Shown here piece by piece: positions 23,546 through 34,789 of a stretch of DNA of 64,000 nucleotides (its first letter is position 1; every line of letters begins with the position of its first letter). Origin of the DNA: Orthonyx spaldingii (lineage: Eukaryota > Chordata > Aves > Passeriformes > Orthonychidae); assembly GCA_013397795.1 (NCBI GenBank), contig VZTJ01001762.1:124143-188142 (forward strand), given 5' to 3'. A model generated the notes under the pieces. It was not told the origin of the DNA and did no database searches. It saw only the letters and a list, made by a program, of their open reading frames with translations. Both the position numbers and the translations under genes were made by a program.

Positions 23546-25764
23546 CCCTTTAAAGTTAGAAAGAGTCAATAACCTACCTAAGACAAACACCCTGCAGAAA
23601 CCTTCCTCTTTTTAGAAGCCTAAGAATATCTAGCAAGTCCTGATATATGTCCACCATGAAGGGCTGATTTCAGGCTGTGTGAGGGAAAACACAGGGAACT
23701 GCAGAACTCAGGAACTCTTCATGGAAAGTGGTAAGAAGCATCTTCTAAGCTGTCTTCAGTTAAAACACTTAAGGATGATGATAGATGAATGAAGTGGGGC
23801 TAAGAAGGCCTGAAAGAACTCTGAATAGAGCAAAACATGTACAGAACAGAAAAAAAAATCCTCCAAAGGATAGAACTTCCCTCCAAAAGAAAGAATATTA
23901 TCTCCTATGAAGACACAGTTGAAAGAACCATACTCACACAGCCACTGAAGCTCTAATTTGAGTTCAGAACTCCCATTACCACCTTAAAGTAGGGCACTCA
24001 AGCAAACAAACTAATTTCTGGTGAAGAATATAAAAACTCTCTCATGCATTTTATGGTCTTAGTATACTGTCTTAAGAGTTAGAGTTTTATGGTAATTGTG
24101 GAGAAAATGGCTGGATAGAATCCCAAGAGGGCTCTGAGTCCCTGATTAGATACCAAATCAATTTTAACAATATCAAATTTAAATATAAGCAGTACTTCTA
24201 ATACACAAAGAGCAGTGCATGCAAGCAATACCTAGGTGAGGACACATACACACATACACACAGAGCTCATTTTTGTCAAATTAAACATTTCCCCTGCGTG
24301 CTTTTGGGTATATCATGTAGGAATATCAATCCCCATCTGCAGCCCTCCTCTGAGTGCAGCTGCACCCTCACTCTGCGTCTACATACCCTCACATGTAAGA
24401 GATTTGTGTACACATGCTAATTCAACTATTCAAAAACAGCATTAGAGTGGTGTTCCCTCCAGCTTTCAGAGGTTGGCCCATAAATCTTTATTGCTTGATA
24501 AAGCATGCACTTCACCAAGACAGGCTTTGCACATAGTTGAATATGTGTCTCCTTTGGAAACAGCACTGCATATCCTGCAGTGTTCAAGTCACTTTTTAAA
24601 AATCCATTCACCTTGAACTATATTCTGCACATGCTGACACATATTCTGGGACTGAAAGACAGAACAGTGTGTTCTGATGAGACAGGGAAAAGGGTGGGGA
24701 GGGATGCAAAATATTTAAAGCAAAAGTTCTGAAAACATAACATGCTAAATTGGCCCAGATGCTTAACTGCTTTGAGCATCCCTGGGCATACAGCTTGTGT
24801 CTAATGAAGCAGCATTAGTTTGGCCTTTGGATGTAAGCAACACATTCAGTCGCCCCCGACACATTACTGGAAATACTTGGACCACGCTAAAGGATATCAG
24901 GTGAGTGCCAGAGATATATGTCATTCAACACATAAATGTCATAATTATTTCAACTAGGAAAATAAATGCCCAAAATAAAACCCTTATAAAGGCTGGCAAC
25001 ATAAAGCACATTCTCATTTTGAATATAAATGAATTTAAAAATAAAACTGTTTATTTGCTTCTTAGATTTGCAGTGCTCCCTGTTTTTATTCATAATTTAC
25101 TGTCTGTCATTCATTACTTAATTTGCTTTAATTCTGGTAAATTAGTTTTATTTGCTAAGGATTCCTAGCAAGTCAGTTAGATGGAAAACTATCAGTATTA
25201 GAAGTCGTACACTTCACTGTTCATGGATTTTCATGTGTTTTCCAAACAAGAATGGATGGAATAATTGTCCTTCTTGTACAAGATGATGCTTGACACAGGA
25301 AGGAGCAGTAGCCATTTGACAGCATTAAAAATAAAACATTGAGGGTAAAATCTCATCTCTTCTACTGCTGGTGAACTGGATGCAAGTTTTGTCATAGACA
25401 CAAAGTCTTAATCTGATTATTTCAAAGTATCCGTGGAGCTTCAGCTGATAAAATTTTTGCTTCCTCAGCATTCTTCACTGCAGTCAGGTCTATTCTGCCT
25501 GCTGCTCCATCTAAGAACAGCGAGGAACCTACTACAGCCTTGAAAGAAGTAAGTGCAATAGCTTAGCAGGTGCAACCCTTAGTAAAAGTACTAGCTGTTG
25601 ATTATTCTAGGTGAAAACTTTTCAGATATGATCCCCCCAGTCAATGAGATACCTGTGCAAGAATTGTACTTCACCATGGTGTGTGGAAGGAGGATGAGAG
25701 ACAACAGGCATAACTTGTTACAAGGAGGTTGGGACTGGAGATAAGAAGCATCTTTTCCCCCTGA
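23546..25764. other. Unique AT-rich DNA
   Basis: No gene or interspersed repeat recognised. It contains a short ACACAT-rich run at 24241-24263. Open frames are all under 90 codons. Confidence 0.65.
24241..24263. repeat. (ACACAT)n-like simple repeat
   Basis: Imperfect AC/ACACAT units over about 23 bases. Confidence 0.75.
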
Positions 25765-25840
25765 CATGGCTTGGAGTAGGAGATTGGATAGACTAGATAA
25801 TTCTTGAGGTCTCTTCCAACCTGAATCATGGTTCTGCTTA
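25765..25840 (+). mobile_element. Decayed CR1 3' tip (short)
   Basis: The sequence reads GGATAGACTAGATAATTCTT then GAGGTCTCTTCCAACCTGAA and TCATGGTTCTG. This fits the last 70 bases of a CR1 tail (TGGACTAGATGA, then AGGTCCCTTCCAACCTGA and a degenerate ATTCTATG). No coding part is attached with certainty. Short length limits confidence. Confidence 0.55.
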
Positions 25841-26819
25841 TGCAGAAGAAATAGCAATATGGTTATTACTCGGATTTGCTTTGTGTATTTGAATGAATCG
25901 ATACACCAATAGCTACTGATTCTCCATCTGAAACCAGTGACCACATCCCTTTTTGCTAAAGGTTCTGATAAAAGCTGGTATTTTAGCACACATGGATTTT
26001 TTTAAAAGCTTTATATAAATCTTTAGTTTTTATGAAAGTAAACATACATAACATAGAGTAAAACATATGTACCCCTTGCACAAACCTGAACTGCTACTAT
26101 TTCTTTAATAGTCATAAAAGTATTTCAGGTTATTTGAAGGAATACTACATCAGGGAAATCAGACCTTGATATATCTTTGGTTTTAAAGGAAACAAATTAA
26201 ATTAAAGTCAAGCACCATTTTAGGTACTATATATTGTTTGAGTCTTAAGCCAAGACATCTTTAAGATGGAGGTTTTGTGGTTTGGTTTGGTTTGTGTTTC
26301 TCCCTAACATAAAAGTTCCTCTCTCTTTTCCACTTCTGTTTCAATTATCTGAACAAATATTGAGAAAAACTGGCTATGGAGAACCTGTCAGTGTGCCACA
26401 AATATATAATGAATTCAGAAGAGCTAAAAGATAACTCTTTTCTTGCTCCCTTAATTATTATAAAAAAATCCATACTGTTGTTTGTTTAAAACCAAGGAAC
26501 AACATAAGAAAGAATGTGATTTTAAAGTTGGCAAACACCTAAATTGTTTGATAACATCACTACTTGTGTGTTAGAAATAATTTGATAAGAGATTATTTTC
26601 TCAAAAGGAACTGTTGACTCAGATTCTTAGAAGAATTTCTTTTGGCACAAGTGTATATCTTCAATCCTCTCTAACATCTAGAAGTCAGTTTGGCTAGGGT
26701 ACTAAATGCTTATTTTAAGCATACCGAGTTTCAGCTTGTGTTAGAAAAGAACCAATCTAGTGTTTTATGCTGCAGTCCTCCATGCTGGACAGGGGTGAAA
26801 GAGGCCACAATATCAGTAT
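25841..26819. other. Unique AT-rich DNA
   Basis: No gene recognised. A small (TTTGG)n run lies at 26271-26296. The interval ends at a sharp rise in GC content near 26820. Confidence 0.65.
26271..26296. repeat. (TTTGG)n simple repeat
   Basis: About four imperfect TTTGG/GGTTT units. Confidence 0.7.
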
Positions 26820-27079
26820 TGGGGCCAGAGCCTGTCGCTGACCGCTAGCTCGCCCGGCTGGTCGAGGGGCGACAGTACCCTCGCGTGCCCGGACACAGGC
26901 TCTCACGCCACACGCGGGTGCGCGGCGGCGATGCAACGCCTTAGCCTTCTGAGGGCAAGTTCGAGGCAGGTAACAAGTCCCACAGCCCAGGCTGGGGCTG
27001 GCAGCAGCCGATAGATCAGGAGCGACGCGGAGGCGATGAAGGAAGAAGAGAGGACTCGTTTGTGGGCTAAATCCAAGGG

Positions 27080-27085
27080 TTTATT
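27080..27085 (-). terminator. LTR polyadenylation signal AATAAA
   Basis: Minus-strand AATAAA in the sequence AGAATAAACCC, about 80 bases downstream of the TATA-like box. This is the usual arrangement at the R/U5 border of an LTR. Confidence 0.65.
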
Positions 27086-27160
27086 CTCTGCCCTGGCGGG
27101 GGCAGAAGAACTTACTGCGAGGATGGGAGCCACAGAACGAGCCCCGAAATGACCGTTACA

Positions 27161-27216
27161 GGGGGTTTTAAGGGAAGGGGGAAAGGGGGAGGAGAAGGGG
27201 AACGGGCGAATGGGGT
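27161..27216 (+). other. G-quadruplex-prone tract beside the LTR promoter
   Basis: The plus strand carries G-runs separated by short spacers: GGGGG, GGG, GGGGG, GGGGG, GGGG, GGG, GGGG. At least four runs of three or more G have spacers of seven bases or fewer, meeting the usual G4 pattern. The tract covers the TATA-like box and the adjoining U3 on the non-sense strand of the LTR. Confidence 0.65.
27166..27171 (-). promoter_or_regulatory. TATA-like box of LTR (TTAAAA)
   Basis: Minus-strand TTAAAA preceded by a C-rich U3. A start site about 25-30 bases downstream (near 27138) would leave roughly 80 bases of R-like sequence before AATAAA processing. Confidence 0.5.
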
Positions 27217-27434
27217 GCATGAAGGGGGAGGACAGGAACCAATAAACGAATTACAAAGGCGGGACATATTTGAACAAACCAACGGGGAAAACAGAGTAAC
27301 TGAAGCTTCTAGCAATACATGAATATGAAATCCACCATATGAATATCTAAATCAACTGTGAGGGGAGAAGGGAGGGGACGGCACCTTGATGGACAGCGTC
27401 CACGACGAGAAACCGCCTCCAGCCCGCCTACCTC

Positions 27435-27700
27435 TCAGGACTCACTGTCCCAAGAGGTCTCGTCTACCCAGTCGGCTTGATCTACAGGAAGGGCAGGCTG
27501 AAAGGTAGTCTCCACAGTCATGGGCAGCCCAGCCGGCGGCTGCACCACTGACTGGATGACCGCCACAAGAGCCCTCTGTCAAACGCACATTTCTCAACGT
27601 GACAGCAATGGATGTGCAGTAAGGGAAATGAGCAGGAAGAAGATCCAGACTCTGAACACCCTGAGATATCAGAACCTGCAGCAAAAACATACAGCAGGTG
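27435..27700 (-). pseudogene. Possible retroviral internal remnant before the LTR
   Basis: Upstream of the LTR on its sense strand is a moderately GC-rich segment with two short open frames: an 82-codon frame (27442-27690) and an overlapping frame of about 47 codons that ends in acidic residues (WVDETSWDSES) at a TGA, 27435-27437. The position just before a 3' LTR is where the C-terminal end of pol or env would lie, but neither frame shows a recognisable domain. It is 5'-truncated: GC content falls and recognisable sequence stops between about 27580 and 27700. Which frame, if any, is viral cannot be decided from sequence alone. Confidence 0.4.
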
Positions 27701-30700
27701 ACTTCAGTCTGGGGGAAGTGCAGGGTGATAAGGTGTTGAAATGTAAATGCATGTCTTTTCTTAGCCTAGAAGGCACTGGCTGTTTTGTTGCATGATGACA
27801 CACTTCCAAAGAATAGCATGTGCTCCAAGGCATTCTTCAAGTAAGGCCAAATATGAGTGGAAATATCACAAGCAGAAGCAAGCTTCCGACTGGGTCTGTC
27901 ACATATAAATCAAATTTTAACATCATAGTGTTTCATGATGACACTCTGCTAAATCAACAGAACTGAACCCTAGACAGGATTATCAGAAGGTTTTGAGGTA
28001 GGGTAGAACACTGCCTCCAAAGTAGTAGAAAGATTTGAAATAAAGATTAGAGACTAAAGAGTAACAGTTGCACTGGGACAAAATAATTTTAACAGGGTCC
28101 ATTATTAAGCTGTTAAAAAAAAAAAATCTAAGCAGACATTTTACCACTATATGAGATTTAAAATTTTCACATGATGAACAGTTCATGAGAAAAAAAAAAA
28201 CAAGTTGTGACAGCCATTGTCTGTTTAAACCTCCAAAAGGATTAAACACCTTTTTGTCTTTTGCGTCATGCTCCTGGAGTTGGTTTCAGACATTGTCAAC
28301 ACAAATGAAGTGCATGAATTTCTTGTTTCCAATCCATATTAGTGATCAAAACCTTTCTATTCTTGACAAAGTTTTCTCAAGAAACAAGGCTAAACCACTT
28401 ACATATTCTAGCAGAGGAAGACAGTCAAAGAGAAGGCCAAGCTCTCAGCAGAGTATTCTGAGGAGAGAGATGAGTGAAAGCACATGCTTCCAATTACAAA
28501 TGCAGAAACAAGTAAATGAAATCCTAGAAGTTTTATTAACTGGTGTTATTCTAAAGCATTTTCTTTTGACAGATTGAACATATCATAGTTACAAACTGGT
28601 AGCTAATGGGAATCAGTGTCTTAACATGCAGTTTCTGCTTTGGAACTGCAATAGTCAGGTTCCCTGAGGTTCCCCCTAAAATTACAGGAGTGGAGGGTGG
28701 GGGGTTGTTATTCAGAGCAACCTATTCCCAGTTTTACCATCTGCTATCTCATGTTTAATATTTACATAAAGCTTAGAGAAAAAAGTAATTATGGATCCAG
28801 TAAGAAAACCATGCATAAACATTTCTCATAACATTATTTTACCAGTTTCTTCTCAGAAGTCTGTAACAGAAGAAAGAAGCCTGAAGCCAGGAATATGCTA
28901 ATTGAGGTGCACAGACATTGATCAAGAGACTTAAGAAGAGAGAAAGGAAAGGATTTGGTTTCCTGCACTATAAGATGATATCCTGGTGCTAATTCACAGG
29001 AAATTACAGGAAATAAACAAGAAAGAGAAATGCAGATAGTATCATCTGGGACTGAAGAGGAAAAGGCTTGTCCCAAACCTTAACATGAATGATTTCAGTA
29101 AATGCCTTCCAAAACAGAAGTCAGGCAACTGCAATTCCAAGAACTCCCAAAGATATACAAACCCCCCCTAATTTTTTTTTTTTGGCCTGTTATTCAGGTT
29201 TAAAGACTGGCTTAGATACAGAAACTGCTAGGGAGAATCTTTATTGTTAAATACACTTTAATAATTTAGTTTGTGAACTTTTTAATAAATTTGATTAATT
29301 TTTCTACATCTATATCTATTTCATTTTAAATCCTGTTACATGCAACATGACCAAATAAACAAGGTATTCCTTCATATCGAGTAGATAATTTTGGAAAATC
29401 TGAATCACAATCTTCTGTTTCCCCTGAATACCAAACTGTAACAAGTTTTCCTATGTCCCAGCTGCACAATCAGCCTCTGTACAGGTCCAACCATTTCAAG
29501 GGGTGAAGGATCAGCAAGGAAAGCTATTGCTTGTAACAAAGCATGACAGAGGAGATGGAGATTTCCTAGATCTCATTTTGCAGAAGTTCAATGTAGAAAA
29601 TGCTATCTCTGAGAAAATCTGAGAGAAGAAGTGGCTCTTCACTACTCCATAAAAGCATCTAGCATATAAATACTCAGAGAATAAGAGTTTAATAAATAAA
29701 ATGCTATAGATCTGCTGGCCTTTGCTACAGACAGCTGTGGGAGTAGGGCAGGAACCACACTACAACTGACACAGAGCAGCACTGAGGTTTTGCCAGCAAA
29801 ACTTCCTCAGCTTCCTAAACTTCCAAGTGCAACTCAGCTAATGCTTGTCTGGATTTGTAATCTTTACACATCATGGATCCCTACTCACACAAGAGTCATA
29901 GCTCTGATCTCTCTTATTTCTGAACAAAGAGTAATTCTGGAAAAGTAAATAAATATAGCAGAGAAGCTGAGCTCATAATTGGGCCAATTAATGTGAGATT
30001 TTCATAGCTTCCTTCAAAGTGACAATCATGTTGCTAAAGACTGGAGCCTCGTTCTCCTATTTGTATATTTTTCTTCCCTCTCTCCCACCTTAGTCTTTAT
30101 TATGTGCAATCCACAAAGCTTCCCCCAAATTTCTTAATCATAATGCATCTCTTAATTGGACTTCATCCCTAAAAAATTATATTCTTCTGTGATATCTAGG
30201 AATACAGTGCTAAGATCTTTGTGATGAAGTCAAATACTTTACTCACATTGTTGCAGGATGGCTTCAGGGTCTGAACATTTCACTTGAAAGGGTTCACAGA
30301 GTCTCACTGTTACCGTGGAACACCTTCTCCCAGTCCACAGCCCAGAATCCTTCACTGTACATCTCCTAGGATATTAGAAGCAGAAAAGGTTTTGCTTTTA
30401 AAACCTAAAGAAAATAGTTCCCCTTTTTGGGCACAGGCTTAATAACAGTGTGTTTACACATGGACTTAAGAGAAGTGTACCTTTTTTCATAGTATTTTCC
30501 ACGTAAAAGAGCTAAATGATTAAACAAACGTTGAAGAATGTACTTGAATTTGTGCTTACACAAATAAAAATACCCACCTTTTTTTTTCAGCAGGAAGATG
30601 GCACTTTCATTTAAACTTTTTATTGCTAAGGACTTAGCAATCCTTTATTTTCTTTGTTTTATTAGGGAATAGGAAACATATATTTCTCATCCCATAACCT

Positions 30701-30900
30701 AAACTCACAAGAGATTTGACTTTGAAACTCCTGACCAGGAGGAACTGAAGTTCACTTTTCTTTGTCCTGACTGCATGCTTTATTCTCTGATCTCCTATGC
30801 ATGAGGGGTGGCCTCCCTAGCGACATACCTCAAAATTTTGTCCAATTTCATGCATTTGGCACATACTGAAAATACATAATAGATTTTGGTCGTGAAAGCC

Positions 30901-30930
30901 AGGTATCTAAGCCTTAGGTATCTAAGCCCT
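30901..30930. repeat. 15-bp tandem duplication
   Basis: AGGTATCTAAGCCTT is followed directly by AGGTATCTAAGCCCT, 14 of 15 identical. Confidence 0.85.
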
Positions 30931-32513
30931 GGACCTTAACCAGAGATTAAATGAAACAGGGGTTTATTGAAAAATAAAGTATTTGCACATTTTCAGTCTT
31001 GATTAAATCTTGGTGCACATTGAAAATTTAAGTGTCATCTTAGTAAAAAAAATCAACAGGAATTTTTCAGTCTTAACATTTTGAATTCAGATTTAAGCCA
31101 CAGGAATCTCAGTTTATGGGAAGGATGGGATGTTGGTTAAAGAACAGCATAATTAAAATCTAATTAGCTCCACAAAGGAGGTTGCTATGCATGAACAAAA
31201 GAGACTCCTCAATGTCAGGAACAATAAAATACAGATTAGTTTAGAATGTTTAGGTATTTTCTTTAGCTACTTTGCATTATAAGATATCCTACATATGAAA
31301 GATAAACATTAATTTGTAGAAAACAGTTTCAGCATAGGGTGAATAACAGTGCAATTATGGAGCTGCAGAAATCTAAATTCTCTTTATCTATTGCTGTAGA
31401 AGGTATGCACTAAAGAATTGTCCAAGTTATGTTTAATAGAAGCCCAAAGCTATTGCTATCAGAGGACAACTTAGTCTTTTCCAAAGCAGCCTATTATAAG
31501 TTAAATTAGTAGAAGAGTGGAAAAAAATTATAGGCTTTCTTTGTGAGGGAGGAGGTTATGGTCTGTGTGTGTCTTTTGGGGCTTTGGAGAGGAGTGTTGC
31601 ATGAAAGTCAGGATAATTAAATGGATCCAATAAAACGTGAAGTTTGTTGGACAGATTGTGATTCATTAGGAGTGTTTTCATTCTGTGTTGTTTGTAAGTC
31701 TGACATTCACAGTTGTCATAATAGCCTCAAGCCAGAAATGCTCACTTTTTCATTTTCTGTAGTATCTCATGACCAGGAAGGCAGAGCTCCTTCATGGGTA
31801 AAGACGATCATGCTGGAGATATTATCCGGTGAAGTAGAAATATATAGGAGGTATACACTGCCTAAAAGGAAGCTATAAATCTCATAAATTAATTCAAGAG
31901 GAGTAGAAGGGAAATCTGGAGAAAATAAAATTAAGTATTCTCTTTTCAGCTCGTTCAGTTTCAGACTTCCAACACCTTTTTACTGTGTCAACCACAAAAA
32001 AGTATTATCCTAGACATTTACTAACATTTCAGAAAATTAAACTGAAGAATGATCACAAATATCACTGAATACCAAAACACTTTTGTAAAATCTAAAGGGA
32101 CCTTCTAAAATACATGAATATTTTTCAAAAATTTACCAATAGCTCTGTGAGTCATGTTGCACTTTGACAGAATAAGTCTTCTATAGACACTTTTAATAGT
32201 AGTTATTAAAATTTTGAAAGCAAATGCACTTAAGCAAGCATGTTACTATGTTAATTATCTTAGTAAAGTAACTACTTCAGTCAAACATAGCCTACAGTTT
32301 CAAGGTAAGGTAACAAGGAAGACTATATTCATAAGTCCATAAATAAATTCAGTAGATAATCAAGTTAAATTTTGAGTTTCATGCTACAAGACAAGGGATC
32401 CTGCAAGCTCCTTTGCCTTTGCAGTGTTCAGTTTTCCTTTTACTCTGCCTCGGGGACCAACTTTGTACCTTTGGATTAATCAAGCAAATGTAAATGTTTG
32501 CAGAAAAGGCAAC

Positions 32514-32529
32514 AAAAAAAAAAAAAAAA
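32514..32529. repeat. Poly-A tract (16 A) with A-rich downstream
   Basis: Sixteen A, then CCACAAAAACC and further A-runs up to about 32570. No source transcript recognised. Confidence 0.75.
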
Positions 32530-33668
32530 CCACAAAAACCCTCCACAAAAAAAAACAAACAAAAAACCTGTCACAAATCCGAATCCTCTTATGATATAAA
32601 GTTTGTTCCAGTAATTAATTATTAGAAATTTCATCACTTGAAAAAAAAAAATTAACCCACTATATATTACTGAAGATTTAGAGAACACAAAACTTGAAAC
32701 ATAGCTGGGATATATTCTTAGAAAACACACCTTCACCTTCTAGTTGACTTTAGTAATCTACAGTCAGTAGCAGCAGTTTGATTAAAAAAAAAAATACTGT
32801 AATGAATGCCTTTTCTCTGCAAGTTTTGGGCATTTCTATTAGTGTGTTTTCAGAATTTCCTGACATGATCTGGATTTCTGACTGATAAATTAAGGGAAAT
32901 AACAGTAACAGATTCATGATGTCTCAAGTTGACATCTGTTCTGAAAATATAACCTGCCTTTTATACTTTATCAAAGCAAAATCTATACATAAACAAAGTT
33001 CTCCCAGGTTTAGATCACATTGCATTCAAATCTCACAAGGATATACATTAGCACTAGAGTGACATATGGAATACTATCAGCAACTGGAAACTTTCAGAGG
33101 GAGAAAAATTGTGGAAAAGTATCCCTCAGATAATAGAAAAGAGCGATGACATTCTCATTATAAGCAGAAACAAGCGGAACAGCTGTTCACCCCAGAGAAC
33201 TAACTTTGAGAGACAGAGAAACCAGGACATGGTTTACAGAAAGTGTATTTCATGAGTCCAAAAAATGGTGTGTGTCAGCTACAGATAGATAGGAAATTCA
33301 TCAGAAGCAAAATCACATCACAAGAAGAATCCTCCATACTGCAAAAAAAAATTAAATTATGACTGTATTTATTTATCATTAATTATTTTATTTCTTTCAA
33401 TTGTTTCAGGTTATTTGCAAGCTTTGTATTACCTCCTGAGGAGAATACCTTTAAAATATGAAAATCGGGGGAGCTTAAAAAGTATTTGTTTATTTGGCAA
33501 AAAAAAATTTAAACCTTCTATGCAATTCTTTGTATGTCAGATGAAGACTTGTCCCACAATACAAAAGTTATTACACATTTGCCCACTTACTATGCTTTCA
33601 GGCCAGAGAGTAAGAATGAATAAAATTACTCTTGCTGTGAGGAACAAAGTTTTGTAAGAATTATAATT

Positions 33669-33683
33669 ACATATATATATATG
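33669..33683. repeat. Short (AT)n run
   Basis: About seven AT units. Confidence 0.7.
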
Positions 33684-34789
33684 AGATTTTTATTTCACAC
33701 TTTGGACAGATAACCTGACTTTGGTATTAATATTTCATAAGACACTGGCAGCCAAGGGAGCTGTCTAGATACACATTGGGGTTTAATACTATCAGCACTT
33801 GAATTAAATGGTCTAAACAGCATTAATTTATCCCTCTTCTACTGGACAGGCCTTTTGTGAAAAACAGGTACCAAAATTATTTTTTTAAGGGGCTTCTAAG
33901 AGAAGCTGTTGCTTTCACAGCAATGAACAACAATGAAACTGTGCAAGCAAGAAGCTAAGTTGGGGAAGATGTGATCCTGTCGCTGTATATCCTACAGGGA
34001 TGGCTGGAAGACCCTGGTGGATAAGAAGATTCAGACTTTTCTTAAAATGGTTCACAAAACAGATTATGCTAAACAAGATGACATTTTCTGAGACACCTAA
34101 AAATGCTGGAAAACTGTCCCACTTTTCCTGCACTTGAAACATGTTCTTTTTTCATATATCACCTGTCAGAGGCCAGAGCTGGAACTAACAGAGAATGACA
34201 GACACACTTGAAATTAAATTCATGTTCACTAACTTTGGAATACATAACATTTTTATACAGGCTAATTATGTTCCCCCTTTAAAACCACTTGAGAGAAACA
34301 GGTACTTACAAGCATGATTCACTGGACTCATCTAAGACATTCATAACGATGGTTGATCCATGCATTAGAGGCCAATCTAGTCAATTAGTTCCACTAGGAG
34401 TATCTCAGGTTGGTTGAGACTAATCCTACATCACTATCAAAACCACTGTGTACATGTCATAGTGTCTCTATCCAAGTAAAGATATTCAAGGAAGTAGCAA
34501 AAAATGGATGATGAGTAATAGCAACAACTCTCTGATGAGTAGATACATCTGAGATTACTCTTCTTGTCAATTAATTGTTGCAGTAATTAGACTGCTGACA
34601 GATTAAAGAAAAGCTGCAATCATAGTTTGAAAAGTCCCAGGAGGAACAAGCAAACCAAGGAGAATAGCCAGTACTTTGTTTTAGGCAGTCTGTCTTAATA
34701 AACTAAAGCACATAAATTTTCCATGTTTACCCACTAGGTCAGGAGATGAGGAATATATGTTTTCTATTCCACATCTTTACTGAGCAACA

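Larger units (their letters stand above)
26820..27434 (-). mobile_element. GC-rich endogenous retrovirus LTR, minus strand
   Basis: This block is abruptly GC- and CpG-rich against the AT-rich surroundings. Read on the minus strand it has LTR architecture: a U3 segment (roughly 27170-27430) with a pyrimidine-rich stretch and ATTGG (inverted CCAAT) near 27240, a TTAAAA box at 27166-27171, AATAAA at 27080-27085 about 80 bases further on, then a long GC-rich U5 ending near 26820 (plus-strand TGGGGCCAGAGCC, i.e. a minus-strand end in ...GGCCCCA). The spacing between TATA-like box and polyadenylation signal fits a short R region. The exact 5' LTR terminus and the target duplication were not found. 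Many CpG pairs survive, which suggests a fairly recent insertion. I cannot name the family; an alternative is a CpG-island promoter, but the LTR signals and neighbouring remnant favour a retroviral origin. Confidence 0.75.
27701..34789. other. Unique AT-rich DNA
   Basis: About 7 kb with no recognised gene or interspersed repeat. The longest frame is 130 codons (28185-28577), with no domain recognised. It contains a 15-bp duplication at 30901-30930, a 16-A tract at 32514-32529 followed by A-rich CAAA-like sequence, and an AT run at 33669-33683. Confidence 0.65.

Noticed and set aside
25591..25989. A 132-codon minus-strand frame
   Set aside because: It overlaps a CR1 tail antisense and has no protein-like domain.
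26903..27220. 105-codon minus-strand frame in the GC-rich block
   Set aside because: It lies across the LTR's TATA-like box, R and U5 regions, so it is a by-product of GC-rich DNA with few stops.
28185..28577. A 130-codon plus-strand frame
   Set aside because: The start is flanked by an A-tract, there is no domain or conservation evidence, and the length is within chance expectation.
31621..31710. Possible first exon (ATG frame followed by a GTAAGT donor-like site)
   Set aside because: Single weak splice-like motif with no acceptor, conservation or homology support.
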